Below are positions 1 through 12,200 of a DNA stretch of 64,000 bases, one piece after another. The translations under genes and the position numbers were made by a program. A model generated the notes under the pieces. It was given only the letters and a program-made list of their open reading frames with translations. It searched no databases and was not told the DNA's origin. Numbering within the stretch: the first letter of the stretch is position 1; every line of letters begins with the position of its first letter. The DNA is from Salminus brasiliensis (lineage: Eukaryota > Chordata > Actinopteri > Characiformes > Bryconidae), in assembly GCF_030463535.1 (NCBI RefSeq), contig NC_132894.1:31883625-31947624 (forward strand), given 5' to 3'.

Positions 1-1109
1 TGGGCATGGTCCAGCAGACCACACCTGCCACTTAAGAGGACACCAGAGTCCTCTACCGCTTGTTCCTACTGAAATCCAGTCTCAGGACTTTCCCAACTTT
101 CATTTATATGTAATGGACGGGATATATATAAAACCTGTCTTAATAGTTGCCAACTAAATTATAGTAGTTACTGAACTTAAGGGGGTAAACTGCAATTTAG
201 GGGTAATGTACCTAATTTTACCAGTGTAAGCCTTTTTATTTACTGTCTCCTCTGATATGATTGAAATAACAAGGCCAGATTTTCTCTGCACATTAAAGAC
301 ATTTGAGTTAGACTGACTGTTAAATAAAATGATTGCTCTCGATGTGTATTCTTGGATCGACGCCTGGGATTCGGCTGTAAAGACGGCATTTGTTGTAAAA
401 AAGGATACACCGAGACAAAGACCAGTTGAGTTGTGTATGGGAGAAAAGCAAGCCATTCTGAAGCTGAGAAAGAGGGTGAATCATTTATTGCACAAGAATT
501 AGGCACGGCTAATACAATCATTTGAAATGTCCTGAAACTTTGTAAAAGAATGCCCTACCTGGATTAATCATCGGTCTGGAAATACTGACTGAGCTGCACG
601 AAACACAACTTGCATAACAACATGTCTCGTCAACGAGCCTCATCTGCGCAGAGAAACTCTAATTATTTTACTGCAAAATAGCTCTGCTTACTTTTAGTAG
701 GCTATTAAATTAACATTGAGTTAGGTAGCAAGTAGTTAGGCACACACAGACCTGACTTGGCGCACACTGCCCTTCCAGTATAACAATTAGTGCTGCTATG
801 AGAGGGCTCAGGTTCACATGAGCAGAGGGCCCAAAGAAGCCATGGACCAGGAGCCCACACCTACAACCAGGCAGTGCACCAAGGAGGCCCAAAAAGACAC
901 CTCCTAGTAGCTAGTAGCTAAATTGCTAGTCACTTTGCTACATCAACATTTACAAGCATAGTTAGTATGGGTGTGATGGTACGTGTACTGGGGTCACGGT
1001 TCGGTGCGCGTTTACGTAACTCGCTATTGCGTTAATTACGGTCATTTCACTAGTGTGTGTGTGTGAGTGTGTGCCACTCAGAAACCTTAAGCTGTAAGAT
1101 GTTGGATTT

Positions 1110-1133
1110 GCATGGTATTGTGGGAACTGTAGG
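1110..1133 (-). promoter_or_regulatory. ZNF143/STAF-like motif
   Basis: Read on the minus strand this is cctacagttcccacaatacc, close to the known ZNF143 site ACTACAATTCCCAGAATGC. Motif similarity is seen; binding is inference. No gene start is visible next to it. Confidence 0.3.
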
Positions 1134-1835
1134 GGTTTAGGAGTATCTCGACGGTAAATGTAGTCTTGTTTGGACCCCTGCCTCTCCTCCTCCTTTGTTG
1201 GATAGACAGGCCCGAAACACTGTATTTTTTATGTCTCTCTTTATTCTTTATCTCTCACCTTTGGCTTTTAAACGACTGGAAATAAACAGTCATTTCACCA
1301 AAATTATGGCTTAAACATCTTGAACATCTTGGACCGGACAAGGACGATGTGTCCCCTAACAACCGCCGTCCCCAATATCAGTCGCTTCCATGTAGTGCGC
1401 ATTTCCGCTCTCTCATTTTGCCCATCTCTTGGATGAAATAATAAAAAATGAAGCTCAAGCTGTAGAGAAGCATTTAGGGTCTTATCCTACACCCTGTGCA
1501 AGGCAAATCTTCCACCCCGCAAGTCACACACAATGCAGTGGTGTATATTCACTTCCATTCATTCATTTCATCCACATTTAGCTTTTCCTCACTTTTCATT
1601 ATGTTCATTTAACCACTACATAGCAGTACTTACATGACAATGTGTAAATAAGCCATACATCAATATAACTTACATCCTTATGAACACATTTAACACAATG
1701 CTGTAAAAATACATAATATACAAAATATTCAAAATATTACAAGAATGACATAAATGTTCAAGTTTTAATGAAAGACAGTAAAGTCCAGTTATTTAAGGCC
1801 CAACTACACCTGTCTTGAATTTAACTATGTGACAC

Positions 1836-2139
1836 AATATGGACAAAAGAATTGGGACACCTACAAATAACACCTACACCTCATCACTCTGCGACGCTGC
1901 CACTTTTCAATAATACCACTCACAGTTTCTAGGAGTAATTTCACCAGCTGACTTCACCACCTGTTGTTGTTGCGGCGGTGGCTCCTATTACAGAACCACG
2001 CTGGAGTTCAGTGAGCTCCATTCTTTCACTAATGTGTGTAAAGGCAGGCTGCATGGCTAGCTGTAGCAATGGGGCTGCATGAAGAACTCCTGAATTCAAT
2101 GATTAAAAGGTGCGTCACAATACTTTTGTCTATAGAGTG
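1836..2139. mobile_element. Short TIR element (MITE-like), GGACAAAAG family
   Basis: The left end reads atatggacaaaagaattggg and the right end is its inverse (cacaatacttttgtctatag). The roughly 300 bp between have no coding capacity, so this is a non-autonomous DNA element. Its interior resembles the copy at 17467-17891, including the words 'cacctacac' near the left end and 'gctcctattacagaacca' internally. Confidence 0.7.
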
Positions 2140-2475
2140 GCCACACAGGAGGGATTAAAGCAAGGGTGTCACATGTCAAATCATTAGAGACTCAGTTGTG
2201 TGCGAATAACTTCCCAATTACTGTCCTGCCCCCCAAGGACGTCTCTAAGCTTACTTGTGCAGCCCCTTAACCACCTTGTAAACAAACTGGCGCAGCCTCT
2301 TACTAATACAACTGTGGTGCATTGATGGGTATTAGTATTTTTACGCACGCATAACTGCTTGGAAACCCATCAAATGTGTTTATGCTGGGGTGTAAAAATG
2401 CACTGAGGAATATTTACTATGTAAATAGTAACTATATTCATTTGCATATGTTTGTCATACTAAAGAATAAAGGTG

Positions 2476-2712
2476 CTACAAAGGGTTCTTTGAGCAAAGC
2501 CATGGAGGGACCATGTTTTGTTCCAATAAGGAAACATTTTTGTGAAAGAGAAGTATGTATGAAGAATCTTTTAAGGGTTTAAAGTCAGTGTAAAGTCAAT
2601 GTAAAGGTCAATGTAAAGGTCAATGTAAAGGTTATTTACCAATTATAAGGCTCTTTACGCTCACAGCTCTTCTACAAAAATGGTTCTTCCATGGCATCGC
2701 TCAAAGAACCCT
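2476..2712. mobile_element. Hairpin-type repeat with AAAGGGTTCTTTGAGC ends
   Basis: The left end (aaagggttctttgagc..agccatgg) is mirrored at the right end (ccatggcatcgctcaaagaaccctt), giving terminal inverted repeats. Inside, 2583-2634 is a short tandem array of a 14-15 base unit (gtcaatgtaaag). Related copies lie at 12206-12315, 39096-39236 and 50606-50826. It is non-coding. Confidence 0.6.
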
Positions 2713-2824
2713 TAAAACACCCTCATTTTAAAATTTGGAGTCAAAACACGTTCAAACTGACGTCCAGGATTTGCACCTCTAAGCCTTTGGAGGTGTTCAG
2801 CCATCGGTTTAGCCATGTCTTCTC

Positions 2825-3592
2825 TTATGTCTGAAAAGCCAGGTTGTCCACACCATGGTTCATTGTTTGACGGCTGCCCATTGGTGTGGATCTCAGGGAC
2901 AGCGTCATCCCCGTTTCTCCCAATCCACAGTGGGCACCCTCTGGAGAAGAAGGTTGGACTTTGGTCCTCAGGCTTTCCGGAAACTTGTAAGACAGAAACA
3001 CCATCCCACTCACCACCACCAGGATGGATGCGAAAATGCCAACGGCAATCCCTGGCCCGATGTACTGCTCAACAGGGGCCGGTGGCATGTAGAAGGTGGA
3101 CGGGAAGTTTATAGTCTGGTTGGTCACCACAGAGTTTAAATTCCAGAAAAGAGGTATGAACGAGCTCACTCCAGCAAGAATTAAAAGCCCCCCACCGATG
3201 GAAAAAGCCAGCATGATGGGTTTCTGCTTATCCAGGCCAAAGTAAATGTTCCTCAGGCCATAGATGGCGCTGGAATTACCGAAAAGGCCCAGAATGAGGG
3301 CCAGCAGCATCATCGGCTGAGCAGCTGCAATCTCGCTAGGCACGAAAGCGTCCGAAAGGTGGATCTTCTGGCAGTACATGATCTCGTACTCGGACATGAC
3401 CAGGGTGTGGGTGTAGAAGCACGTCCTCCAGATGCCCACCCAGGCCAGGCCTGAGGTGATGACCGACAGGTCCGACACGACCCATATCCTCCACTGTACC
3501 AGCCCGATGGCCACCATGGTGAGAATCCAGCCAATCATGCCCACCCACAACCCCACAAACTGGGCATGGGCAGTGTGGACCAGGTATGGCAT
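2825..3592 (-). CDS. cldn34: Claudin-34-like tetraspan tight-junction protein
   Basis: Claudins are four-pass membrane proteins that build the paracellular seal or pores of epithelial junctions. This intact 255-codon single-exon frame has four hydrophobic segments at about residues 11-33, 89-112, 125-148 and 178-201. The first extracellular loop carries the claudin signature W..GIW..C..C, with Trp51, Gly53-Ile-Trp55, Cys58 and Cys74. The second loop has a possible N-glycosylation site at Asn158. The 54-residue tail ends in FQT, not the YV end typical of PDZ-binding claudins. The start at 3590-3592 has A at -3, and TM1 begins ten residues later. Claudin-34 is chosen for the single exon, the divergent loop and the position beside shroom2, as on human Xp22; another divergent fish claudin is possible. 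A non-coding 5' exon may exist upstream (a minus-strand ACG/gtaagg donor lies at 4939/4938). Confidence 0.85.
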   Translation of the reverse strand: MPYLVHTAHAQFVGLWVGMIGWILTMVAIGLVQWRIWVVSDLSVITSGLAWVGIWRTCFYTHTLVMSEYEIMYCQKIHLSDAFVPSEIAAAQPMMLLALILGLFGNSSAIYGLRNIYFGLDKQKPIMLAFSIGGGLLILAGVSSFIPLFWNLNSVVTNQTINFPSTFYMPPAPVEQYIGPGIAVGIFASILVVVSGMVFLSYKFPESLRTKVQPSSPEGAHCGLGETGMTLSLRSTPMGSRQTMNHGVDNLAFQT

Positions 3593-4124
3593 GGTACGCC
3601 GCCTCCTGCACTCACTCTCCGACTTCCATTAAGCCCCTTTGTTTGTACGTCCAGTTCTCAGATGAAGGACACGCTTCTATGGGCTCTGCATGACTGATGT
3701 GGGCGATTTTGCTCTGAATGGGTTGAGCTCACTTTCCAGGTTCTCGCTTACCCCTTGCTGTATCCAAGAAACCCGGCAAACAAACCACCGTTGTCCCTTG
3801 GAGAGATGGAGAAGGAGAGAGTGAGTGAGTGAGTGAGTGAGTGAGAGAGGTTGAATGGACTGATGCAGTGAACGTAAGCAAACACACAGGAAAACAACAC
3901 ATAAACAATAGATCATGCCAGGCAACAGCCAAGTGCCAAGCAACAGGAAACAATAAGGGAAGGTGGAGATCTTTCCCGAAGATCTAATACCACAATCATA
4001 CACCTCATAACATACAGTGCATCCTCTGCAAGAGCCTTCAGTCAGTACATTTCCAGTCAAAAAGACCATCAGGCTCCAGACACGTCTAAGCAGTTTAGAC
4101 ATAAGGTCGCCATTGGGTCGCCGA

Positions 4125-4335
4125 GGCCATCATCAAACCTGATGCTGTGCTGTGCCTCACTAAAATCACAGCGGTAAAAAGTCTTATATTCTTCATAGCT
4201 GATTACAACTATAGCACGTGCCGCACAAATTCATTACAGGCACTACATTTCCCATAATGCTCCATGCTAATGCTTTCATAACCTTTTTTTTTTTTTTTTG
4301 TAAATATCTAAAAAAGAAAGTCAGTCACACAACAG
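4125..4335. repeat. Dispersed repeat carrying a ZNF143-like motif, copy 1
   Basis: It aligns by eye with 40985-41235. In the same order both have a 'ctaaaatca' word, 'aaaaagtc', a 'tagcacg/cagcacg' word, the motif actacatttcccaNaatgc, and then 'ttttgtaaatat'. The motif here is at 4242-4260. The copy lies about 0.5-0.75 kb upstream of the claudin start. Confidence 0.5.
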
Positions 4336-4386
4336 ACAAGGTAATGATAGCTCATAGCCGTGTGTTTTGATTACGGCCACTTATAA

Positions 4387-4470
4387 CGAGAGCTGGGAAA
4401 TATGACGATATTTTATCGTATCGTGATAAATGTTGTTATGGTGATGACAATATGCTTAGCTGGGTAAAAC
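4387..4470. mobile_element. Fragment of hAT-like MITE (GCTGGGCAATATGACGATA end)
   Basis: The sequence gagctgggaaatatgacgat with the following cgatatttatcg-rich text matches, in inverse orientation, the end of the complete element at 33800-34005. Confidence 0.5.
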
Positions 4471-5567
4471 ATTTCCCAGCAGGTGTCTAAAAATGTATAT
4501 CTGGTACTTTAAGGCTGTTTTGACTGGAATTGAAATAAACATAGGATGCTCTCTGACTTTTACACAGCACTTTACCCATTAAGAGTTTTCCAGTACTTGT
4601 AGTACCTATGCATGTTTCACAGTAGTCTCTGAATATTAGCTAAATAATAAGCTTACACTCTTACATAGATAAACCCAAAATCAACAGGATTTACTTGTAG
4701 ACCAAATCTGCTGTTAAATACACAATCACAACACAACCAGTCATCTCCAACTTATCACAAGCAATGGAACCGTTTAGCCCTCAGACTCATACAGGACTCC
4801 CCATTTTACCCAATACTACACAAAACTAAGAACCCCCAGCCCATCTGACAGGTTCTATTCCATCAATAGGTGAACCCTCTAGTCAGAAGGCCTACACAAG
4901 CAAACCATCGACAGCTTTCACAACTCTCTCTGCCTTACCGTGGTCTGGAAACAGCGTTTCGAGCGTGATGAGAGTCCTTAATGTTGCTGCTGGAGGCTAC
5001 ACAGAACCTCACTTCCTCCTCTAAGAGATTCAGGGTAAATAAAGCCACAGTTGTGTTTCTGTCAATGATTGACTGCGGACACTTGCCTCTCCCAGATGAT
5101 GGTGTATGACGTCCTCAATAAAATCATCAGAGCACCTACGCTGCACAGGGACTCTGATAAGTCAGATGTTGTAGGATAGTTCACTACTGTCCAATAAAAG
5201 TCCTGGAATAGATACACTATTAGGCTGTAAAGCTTTAGTGTGGAAAAATACAGATTGCAGAGTGCATTGTTATGTTGGTGGAGGGAAGACTGCGTTGATC
5301 CGTATGCCAGTAATTATGACAGAATGTCTGGAGGTAAAAACGGATGGGTGTAATGGACCAGAATAACCCTTGGTAACTTTGGGAGATGGTCATGATTTAG
5401 TAGGCCGGTGCAGGCCTTATCAAGCTAGTAATTGGGTGCAGCTTACTGCTGTATTAAGCACTGGTTACTGCTTACTAACTGGCTAACTAACTTTTTTGAT
5501 ACTTTTATTTAATATATATATTCTTTATTACTAAAGAATTGGGTGTATGTTTATATTATTCTTATTC

Positions 5568-6066
5568 CAATGTTTTAGTAATGTGTATTATGATGGTACA
5601 AGTGGATCAGACACAGCAGTGCTGCTGGAGTTTTTAAACACCTCAGTGTCACTGCTGGTCCATCAAACGGAAATATCCAGCCAACAGCGTCCTGTGACCA
5701 GCATCCTGTGAGCCCTGATGAAGGACTAGATGAAGGACTAGATGACCAAGACAAAATGTGAAGCAACAGAACAGAGCCTCTGTCTCTACAGGGTGGACCA
5801 GCTAGGTAGGAGTGTCTAATAGAGTGGACAGTGAGTGTTTAAACCCTCCAGCAGCCCTGCTGTTTCTGATCCGCTACTCGTACCAGGGCAACACACACTA
5901 ACACACCACCACAATGGCAGTATCACTGCAGTGCTGAGAATGACCCGACATCCAAATATTACATGCTCTGTGGTGGTCAGTCCTGTGGGGTCCTGAGCAT
6001 TAAAGAACAGGGTAAAAGGAGTCTGACAAAGCATGAAGAAGCAGATAGACTACAGTCTGAAATTAT
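5568..6066. repeat. Dispersed fish repeat (cagcagtgctgctggag family)
   Basis: Contains gatcagacacagcagtgctg near the left end and 'ctgtggtggtcagtcctgtgg' words near the right end. I recognise this as a common non-coding fish interspersed repeat, but I cannot name its class. A fragment of its right side recurs in inverse orientation at about 39692-39735. Confidence 0.5.
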
Positions 6067-6369
6067 ACTAAATAAACTACTAATAAACTACTAAGTGCTC
6101 CTATATGGGAAGTGGAGCTCATCTAATGGATAATGAGTGTAAAAACAAGGAGGTGGTTTTAATGAAGTGGCCAATTGGTGTATACTTTTTCAAATAATTC
6201 ATGGAAGTAGTTTCTTTTTTTTCAGATCAATGAATGTTTACCAATTTTTTTATCATCAAAATTAAACTTACAACTTAGAAGACACATGTTGGCCCACTGG
6301 TGGAGTTTTAGTATTAACCCCTTATGCCATCAATGTATTACTCAGTTATTAATCCTAATCGATCTAATC

Positions 6370-6500
6370 TATCGTGAACTTGTGAACTCATTTGGTATAG
6401 TATATTTCCCACAGGGTTCTATTTTGGGGCCTATGGAACTGATGTTAATGATGCTAGTAATGTAGCTTTGTGAGTGGGGTCTAATGAGGTAAATGGCTAG
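6370..6500. repeat. Dispersed repeat, cacagggttctattttgggg family
   Basis: A core of cccacagggttctattttgg followed by 'gaactgatgttaat' is shared with 12590-12730, 63175-63300 and, inverted, 30840-30918. It is non-coding and its ends are not resolved. Confidence 0.45.
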
Positions 6501-7896
6501 AGCTGGGTTGTAGATATAGCTTTCCTGCTTACCTTGGAACCAGTAAGTTTCTAAATATTTATGTTTCACATAAAACCACAAAAAGATTGAAAAAACATGT
6601 GGAATTCCTCTTTAACGACACACATTAGATATCCCCTCATTACACTGTCTTATCAAAGCTCTAGCTGGAAGTCTTACATCAATAAATGATGATGTGCAAA
6701 CAATATAACTCCCAAAACAGTGCTCTAAAAATGCAAATACAAATAACATAGCCAACAGCAGCCAATTACTTACTGGTTTCTGGCCTGAATAGCCTTAATA
6801 AGGGCACCGTAATGTCCCCCTATCCTGCAGTTTTGATAAAAACATGGTTGGAAGAAGAAAAAGAAGACAAGCTGCATTTATTGGGTCCTTTTACCTCTTC
6901 ACCACTTTAATGCCGTCGCTGTGGTAGAAGCACACTGCATGTTTCAGAACTTACAGTTTACTGCTCTTACTGTTCGTTGCTCTCATTCACATTAACATAG
7001 GGAGGACAGTGCCTGGGCGTCAGGAGCTCAAATAAAGCTCTTCTGAGATCCAGGGCATTGTAGTTGTGGTTAAACAGTGTCTTGGTCCCACCCCCTGGCC
7101 CTTAAAGCCTTGTAGGAAATTATCTTTATTCCAGGAAGCTTTGAAGAAATTCTGGGGAATCTGGACTCCAGCCAAAAGGGAACCAAATCACACTCTACTC
7201 AAAACAGTTCAATAACTTTACAGTCTTTGTGGAAGCCTTTAGGGATTTTCAGATCTGTAGCATTGTCTCAGCTCAAGACGGTCAAGGCTTAGGATTATAT
7301 ATTAGCTGCAAACAGTTCAACTGCTCCAACGTAACAGCGCAGAACCGTCTTCGTTTACAAACAGGATGATACACTTGCATAGTGCAGAAACACTATTATA
7401 TTAGGAATGGACAGTTTACTAAAAGTGTGTTCAAATGAAGCCTAAACAGTACATTTAGGATTCTCGCTCTAAAAAAATAAATTAATTAACAGAGTACAAA
7501 TGCACCACCTCTGGGTTTAGGAGTCTCTTGAGGAGAAAAGTGGTTGAAGTGAACAGCCTCCCGAGCAAAAAACAACAGAATTTTATTTACAGAGCCAGTC
7601 GGAGTCGATTATGCAGCTGGGAGGAATACTGAGAGGAACACTGAAAATGACCAGACCTGAGATGAGTTTTCGGATTGATGTGCGTGAGAACAAAGGTAAT
7701 CCGATCACACTTCAGCATGTAGACGTTCATCAGCTATCCATCAGCATGCAGTATCTCAGGTTAGTCTTATAAGCCTCACGGTTTGTTAGAGAGCTCAAGC
7801 AACAACTCAGTTCTCTATCTATTTCTCATTCTGAGATTCTTCACACTGGCAAGTGAAATCGTCCTGAATTTTGTTGAAATATCTCATTTTAACTTG

Positions 7897-8122
7897 GGGC
7901 AGTGTTGGCTCAGTGGTTAGAGCGCCGGGCTATTGATAACAGGGTTGTGGGTTTGATTTCTGGGCAAGCTGCCTTTACCCTCTCTGGCTGCTGGAGTTGG
8001 CGGCCCACCGCTCTGGGTGTGTGTGTATTCACTGCCCCTAGCTCTCTTGTGTGTTTACTACCACTGATGGGTTAAATGCAAAGGACACATTTCACTGTAC
8101 AGTGACAAATACCTTTACCTTT
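7897..8122 (+). mobile_element. tRNA-derived SINE, family 1
   Basis: The head has an A-box-like tggctcagtggttagagcg and a B-box-like ggttgtgggtttgat, as in a tRNA-type pol III promoter. The body ends in 'gacaaatacctttacctttg'. Other copies are at 42070-42370 (inverse) and 55379-55622. It is not a functional tRNA gene, since the anticodon arm and 3' stem do not fold through. Confidence 0.75.
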
Positions 8123-8377
8123 GATAGTGTTGTAAAACAAGCATTCTGTCTTTAAAACAGCAAAAAGATAAAGGCCCTATTTTCACTCTCCCATGCCTCA
8201 CACACACACTTACACACATACACACTCTTGCTCTTACTCAGTAAGCCTATCGTCCCTAGGTTTCCAGTTACTCAAATCAGGATTGATATTTCATGTTGAA
8301 ATTTAGATATTAAGACTACTATTAAGATGGTTTCACTTGCCAATAAATATACCAGCATCATTTTTGCAGTGTTGTAA

Positions 8378-8402
8378 AATTATATATATATATATATATA
8401 TT
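8378..8402. repeat. (TA)n microsatellite
   Basis: An uninterrupted TA dinucleotide run. Confidence 0.9.
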
Positions 8403-8980
8403 CTTATGCTTGTTTTAAGTCATTGTAGAGATGAGACAGATAATTTTGCATAATTTTAAGCAACATTTAGTTTCTCTAGATTAAACATCCAGAAATGAAT
8501 CATCACATAAAAGCCTCCAAATGAGACATTTCAGACATACTGACTATATTTTGGATGAGTTCACTTGTCACTTTGTCATGCTGTTCTTCAGAGTATGACT
8601 CCTATGACTGCGCTGGCTATTGCTTTACTGAATACCTGCTCATTTTCCACTACTTGTGTAATCCAGGGAAAACCCAGGGTTTGTCCACATCCAGTAAACT
8701 TCCAAGGGGATTGTTTGCGAAGTGGCTGCTACACTTTCCATGCACAAAAAGTAGTTCGCTCCAACCACACATTTTTCGCTGAATCATGTGAAGGCCTCAA
8801 ACAGCCCTTGCCTCTGCAGCGGGTCAAGATGCTCACAGCACATCATAGTACATTGGTGCTTAGAGGTCAAATTTGCATACTGCAGCCTTCTGCAGATCAG
8901 CACTGCAAGGGCAAATATAGCAAAATTGACCAACAAACGCTTCACATTGTGCAGCCCAGGTTCAGCAAGTGTTCCAGAGT

Positions 8981-9253
8981 TCAGTAGCGCAGTCTCTGTT
9001 CCAAAGGCAGGCTGTCCTTCAGACACTTGAGCTGTTCCTCTCCCAACTTAATCCTGTCCTCAAGCTTACGCTGCTCGATGATGAGGGCTGATTTCATCTT
9101 CACAAAGTGCTGGTAGTCCGCCAGGTGCTCTTCGCTCAGGTGGCTGGCCAGGATGTCGTAGACCAGGCGCTCCCTCCGGTCCAGGTTCTCCTTCAGCTCT
9201 TTGGCATCTTCATGTTGGCGAATCAGCAGCTTCCGTTTCTCCACGAGGGTGCG
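8981..9253 (-). CDS. shroom2: shroom2 coding exon 10 (end of ASD2, stop)
   Basis: Begins after ttgcag at a phase-0 junction and encodes 90 residues plus TGA at 8981-8983. It is lysine/glutamate-rich coiled coil, including [13 protein letters not shown] and [14 protein letters not shown], which are hallmarks of the Shroom ASD2 end. Confidence 0.95.
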   Translation of the reverse strand, partial: RTLVEKRKLLIRQHEDAKELKENLDRRERLVYDILASHLSEEHLADYQHFVKMKSALIIEQRKLEDRIKLGEEQLKCLKDSLPLEQRLRY

Positions 9254-12200
9254 CTGCAAGTATGAGACAGGCAGTTGTTTAGAAGGAACAAGAACAGAGG
9301 AACAACTGGCCAACAGCAAGTAGACTTAGCCTCAGATGCTTCGCCCACATGTATATGGATACCTGATGTACACTAAGCCAAGACATGTTTGGTGTAGCAA
9401 GTAGTAATTAGCACTATGCTAACTAATTGCCTACATAATCCCTCACTTACCACATGGCTCACCTCATCACCCACTGTTATAGTCAATGGTATGACAGACA
9501 GTGTCAGATTGTACCTGACCAGATTGTACCTGAATTTTTAGAACATCCCATCCCAAAACCATTCAAAGGCATTATTATGGACTTGGTTCCCCTCTGCGGC
9601 TACAGCAGCCTACACTCTCCTGGAAAGCCCCTTCACAAGATTTTGGAGTGTGTCTGTCAGTCAAAAGAGAATCTGTGTGGTCAGGCACCGCTGTTGGATG
9701 AGAAGGCCTGGTTTGCAGTTTATCTCAAAGGTGTTCAATGGAGCTGAGCTCAGGGCTCTGTGCCGATCACTGGAGTCCTTCCATGCCAAACTGGGCAAAC
9801 CATGTCATTATGGACTTTGCTTTGGGCACAGTTGGGAACAGTTATACAGGGACAAGAAAGGGCCTTGCCCAAACTGTTTCCACCAAGTTGGAAGCATATA
9901 ATTGTGTAAAATGCCTGCTGTAGCTTTATCATCACCCTTCACAGGAACGAAGGGACTAGGTCCAAACTAGGGTACACGGTAATGTATGGTATGGGCTTTG
10001 GACACCAGACACATCTCATTTTACAGGCTACATCTGAGGTGAATAACTTTTCGCCATACCTTCTCGTCGGCTGAGGCGCCCTCCTCAAGGCTGTTGAGGG
10101 CGTTCTCCACACGCGCTAGCCTGCCTGACAAGGATAGCAATAGGCTGACCACTTTATCCAGGTCTCCGACGAACATGCGGAACTTGTCCAGCTCGTTAGG
10201 CTTGCACACAGCCTGCACCGTGGCCTCCACCTCCTCACCAAGGGCATTGTTGTCCTGCATGTCCTCCTGCAGACTCTCTCTGGCCTCACGCAACACCTGT
10301 AGTTTCTTGCTCAGGCTGTCGATCAGCTCTTGCTGCAAGGTGCGATTGGGACAACGCAGATGGGTTGCATTAGGGTTCATAGGTCAGATTAATACAGGGA
10401 CATTAGAACAGCAGATATTTGGTAAATTAACTGAACAATATACATAAAAAATTAGGTCTACATGCCCCTGCGTACCTTTTTGCTGGACAGGTCAACGTCC
10501 AGTTCATCTTCAGAGTCCTGTTCTTTCATCTGTTCCTGCATGTCCTTCATCTTAATCAGCAGCTCGGCTTTGGGTGCTGATGTGCTGTAGTAGGAGGAAC
10601 TAGTCACCAGGGAGACCGTGGCAGCCATGCTTTCGTCCATTCTTCTGCAAGCAATAAGAAGCCATATGACTGAGTCTATCTACAGTATATCCTTCATTAC
10701 CATACAGTTTTCCACCAGCAGAGGACAGTGTTGGAAAAGCTTTCCTTGTGAATTCAGAAAAACAAAAGGCTTTCTTCAAATGTGGATCTAGGTGCTGACC
10801 CATTTAGGCCCACTGGCCAAGAAATACTTGGCTGCCACCGTTATTACTTCAAGTAAAATCTACTAAAGTGTTACATGGCTTTTTACATACTTTCTCACAT
10901 GAAAAAATGCAATTACTACTGAGCTTTAAAGACTAAAGGACTAAATGCATCTCCAAATGGATCTCCAAGAGAACATTTGTACTTTCCAGCCACCCCGGGA
11001 CCACTGTTTCTGCCCCTAACCCAGCTAACTAAGTATGGTCACCCCAATTACCCATCCCACTCATTAGTACTCTCTCGTATAATATGTAATGCTCCCGACA
11101 CTGGAAGGTTGAGGACTGACGCATACCTCTTCTGACACGTGCACAACCAGCCACGCCTCTTTTGAAACATCACCGGGCAACTAACGCACTGGGAGGAAAG
11201 CAGACATCCATTCAGGCCAGCATCACACTAAAGTGACGGGGGAAAAAAGCAAGAGAGCCATCTACCCACCCAGACAGAGCGAGGCCAATTGTGCTCCCTC
11301 AGACTCTGGCTGCTGATGACAGGAAACATTCCTGACTTGTGTAAATCTATGATCATCCTTATCAGATCTGCACTGAGCTCCAATGAGCCAATGAGTGCCT
11401 TCAAACAAACCCTTATTATATGGGGACAGAAAAGCTACCAGCTGTGGCCAATCATGATCACTGGCAGTGGGATCACTGCAACTGACTGTAAGTGGGTGTG
11501 TGTATGTTTATGACTCTGAATGTTATGAGAGAATGTTATGCTCACCTCTCCTGTGTAGTTTTGGGAGATGTCTGCTTTGGCCCACACTTTTTCCTTTGCT
11601 GTGCCCCCTCTAGAATCTGCTCCCCCTGCGGGTAAATGCCTTCCATCAGGTCCATGGTGGTCTTCATTTTACTCTGATCCAATATGTCCACCAGACTCTT
11701 ATCCTTTCCCATGATGTCTCTGGCTAGCTCCTCTCTCTTCTCATCCTCCTCAGAGTGCCCAGAGGAAACGGGCCTTAGCCGCGCTGACTCTGTGTCCCCC
11801 GACGTGGCGCCAACAACAGACTGTACCTCTGAAGCACTGGACTCAGTGTCTCTATGTGGCCCCTGGTAAATGGAGTCATGGGACAGGGAGTTGGTCTGCT
11901 CTGGGGAGCATGGTCGGCATAGCTGGTGGTTAGCCGTCCCCTCTGGGCCTCTGGGCACCTCCCTTTGTGCCAGAAAAGGCCTGATTTCTGTCTCAGAGTT
12001 ACTTTCAAGGGCGACCAGTGTAGGGACATTCTTCACAATGCTGCTCGGCTGTGAAGTATTCTCCATCGTGTTACTGTGTCGGGAGACAGGTCCACGGTTA
12101 GTGAAACCAGCATCACTTAATATATATATACACACACGACACATTATGCTTAAATGCTTCTTTGCCTGGTCAAATGGTTATTTTCTGTAGTGGAAAACCT

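Larger units (their letters stand above)
1..2824. other. Intergenic DNA, no gene recognised
   Basis: No reading frame here resembles a protein I know, and all open frames are short. The stretch holds a TIR element at 1836-2139, a ZNF143-like motif at 1110-1133 on the minus strand, and a hairpin-type repeat at 2476-2712. A minus-strand AATAAA lies near 1229, and some of the distal part could be 3'UTR of the claudin gene, but nothing fixes its end. Confidence 0.6.
3593..8980. other. Intergenic DNA between claudin gene and shroom2 stop
   Basis: No coding exon is recognised. The stretch holds GAGT tandem repeats (about 3821-3845), a ZNF143-motif repeat (4125-4335), part of a hAT-like element (4387-4470), a long dispersed repeat (5568-6066), another repeat (6370-6500), a tRNA-derived SINE (7897-8122) and a TA microsatellite (8378-8402). 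The part next to 8981 is presumably shroom2 3'UTR; minus-strand AATAAA signals occur near 7580 and 6878, and neither can be chosen from sequence. Confidence 0.6.

Noticed and set aside
154-521. Overlapping minus-strand frames near the window start
   Set aside because: Short and without domain, signal or splice evidence; likely chance.
7897-8122. Possible tRNA gene
   Set aside because: A- and B-box-like parts are present but no full cloverleaf; the same head occurs in other copies with a common SINE body.
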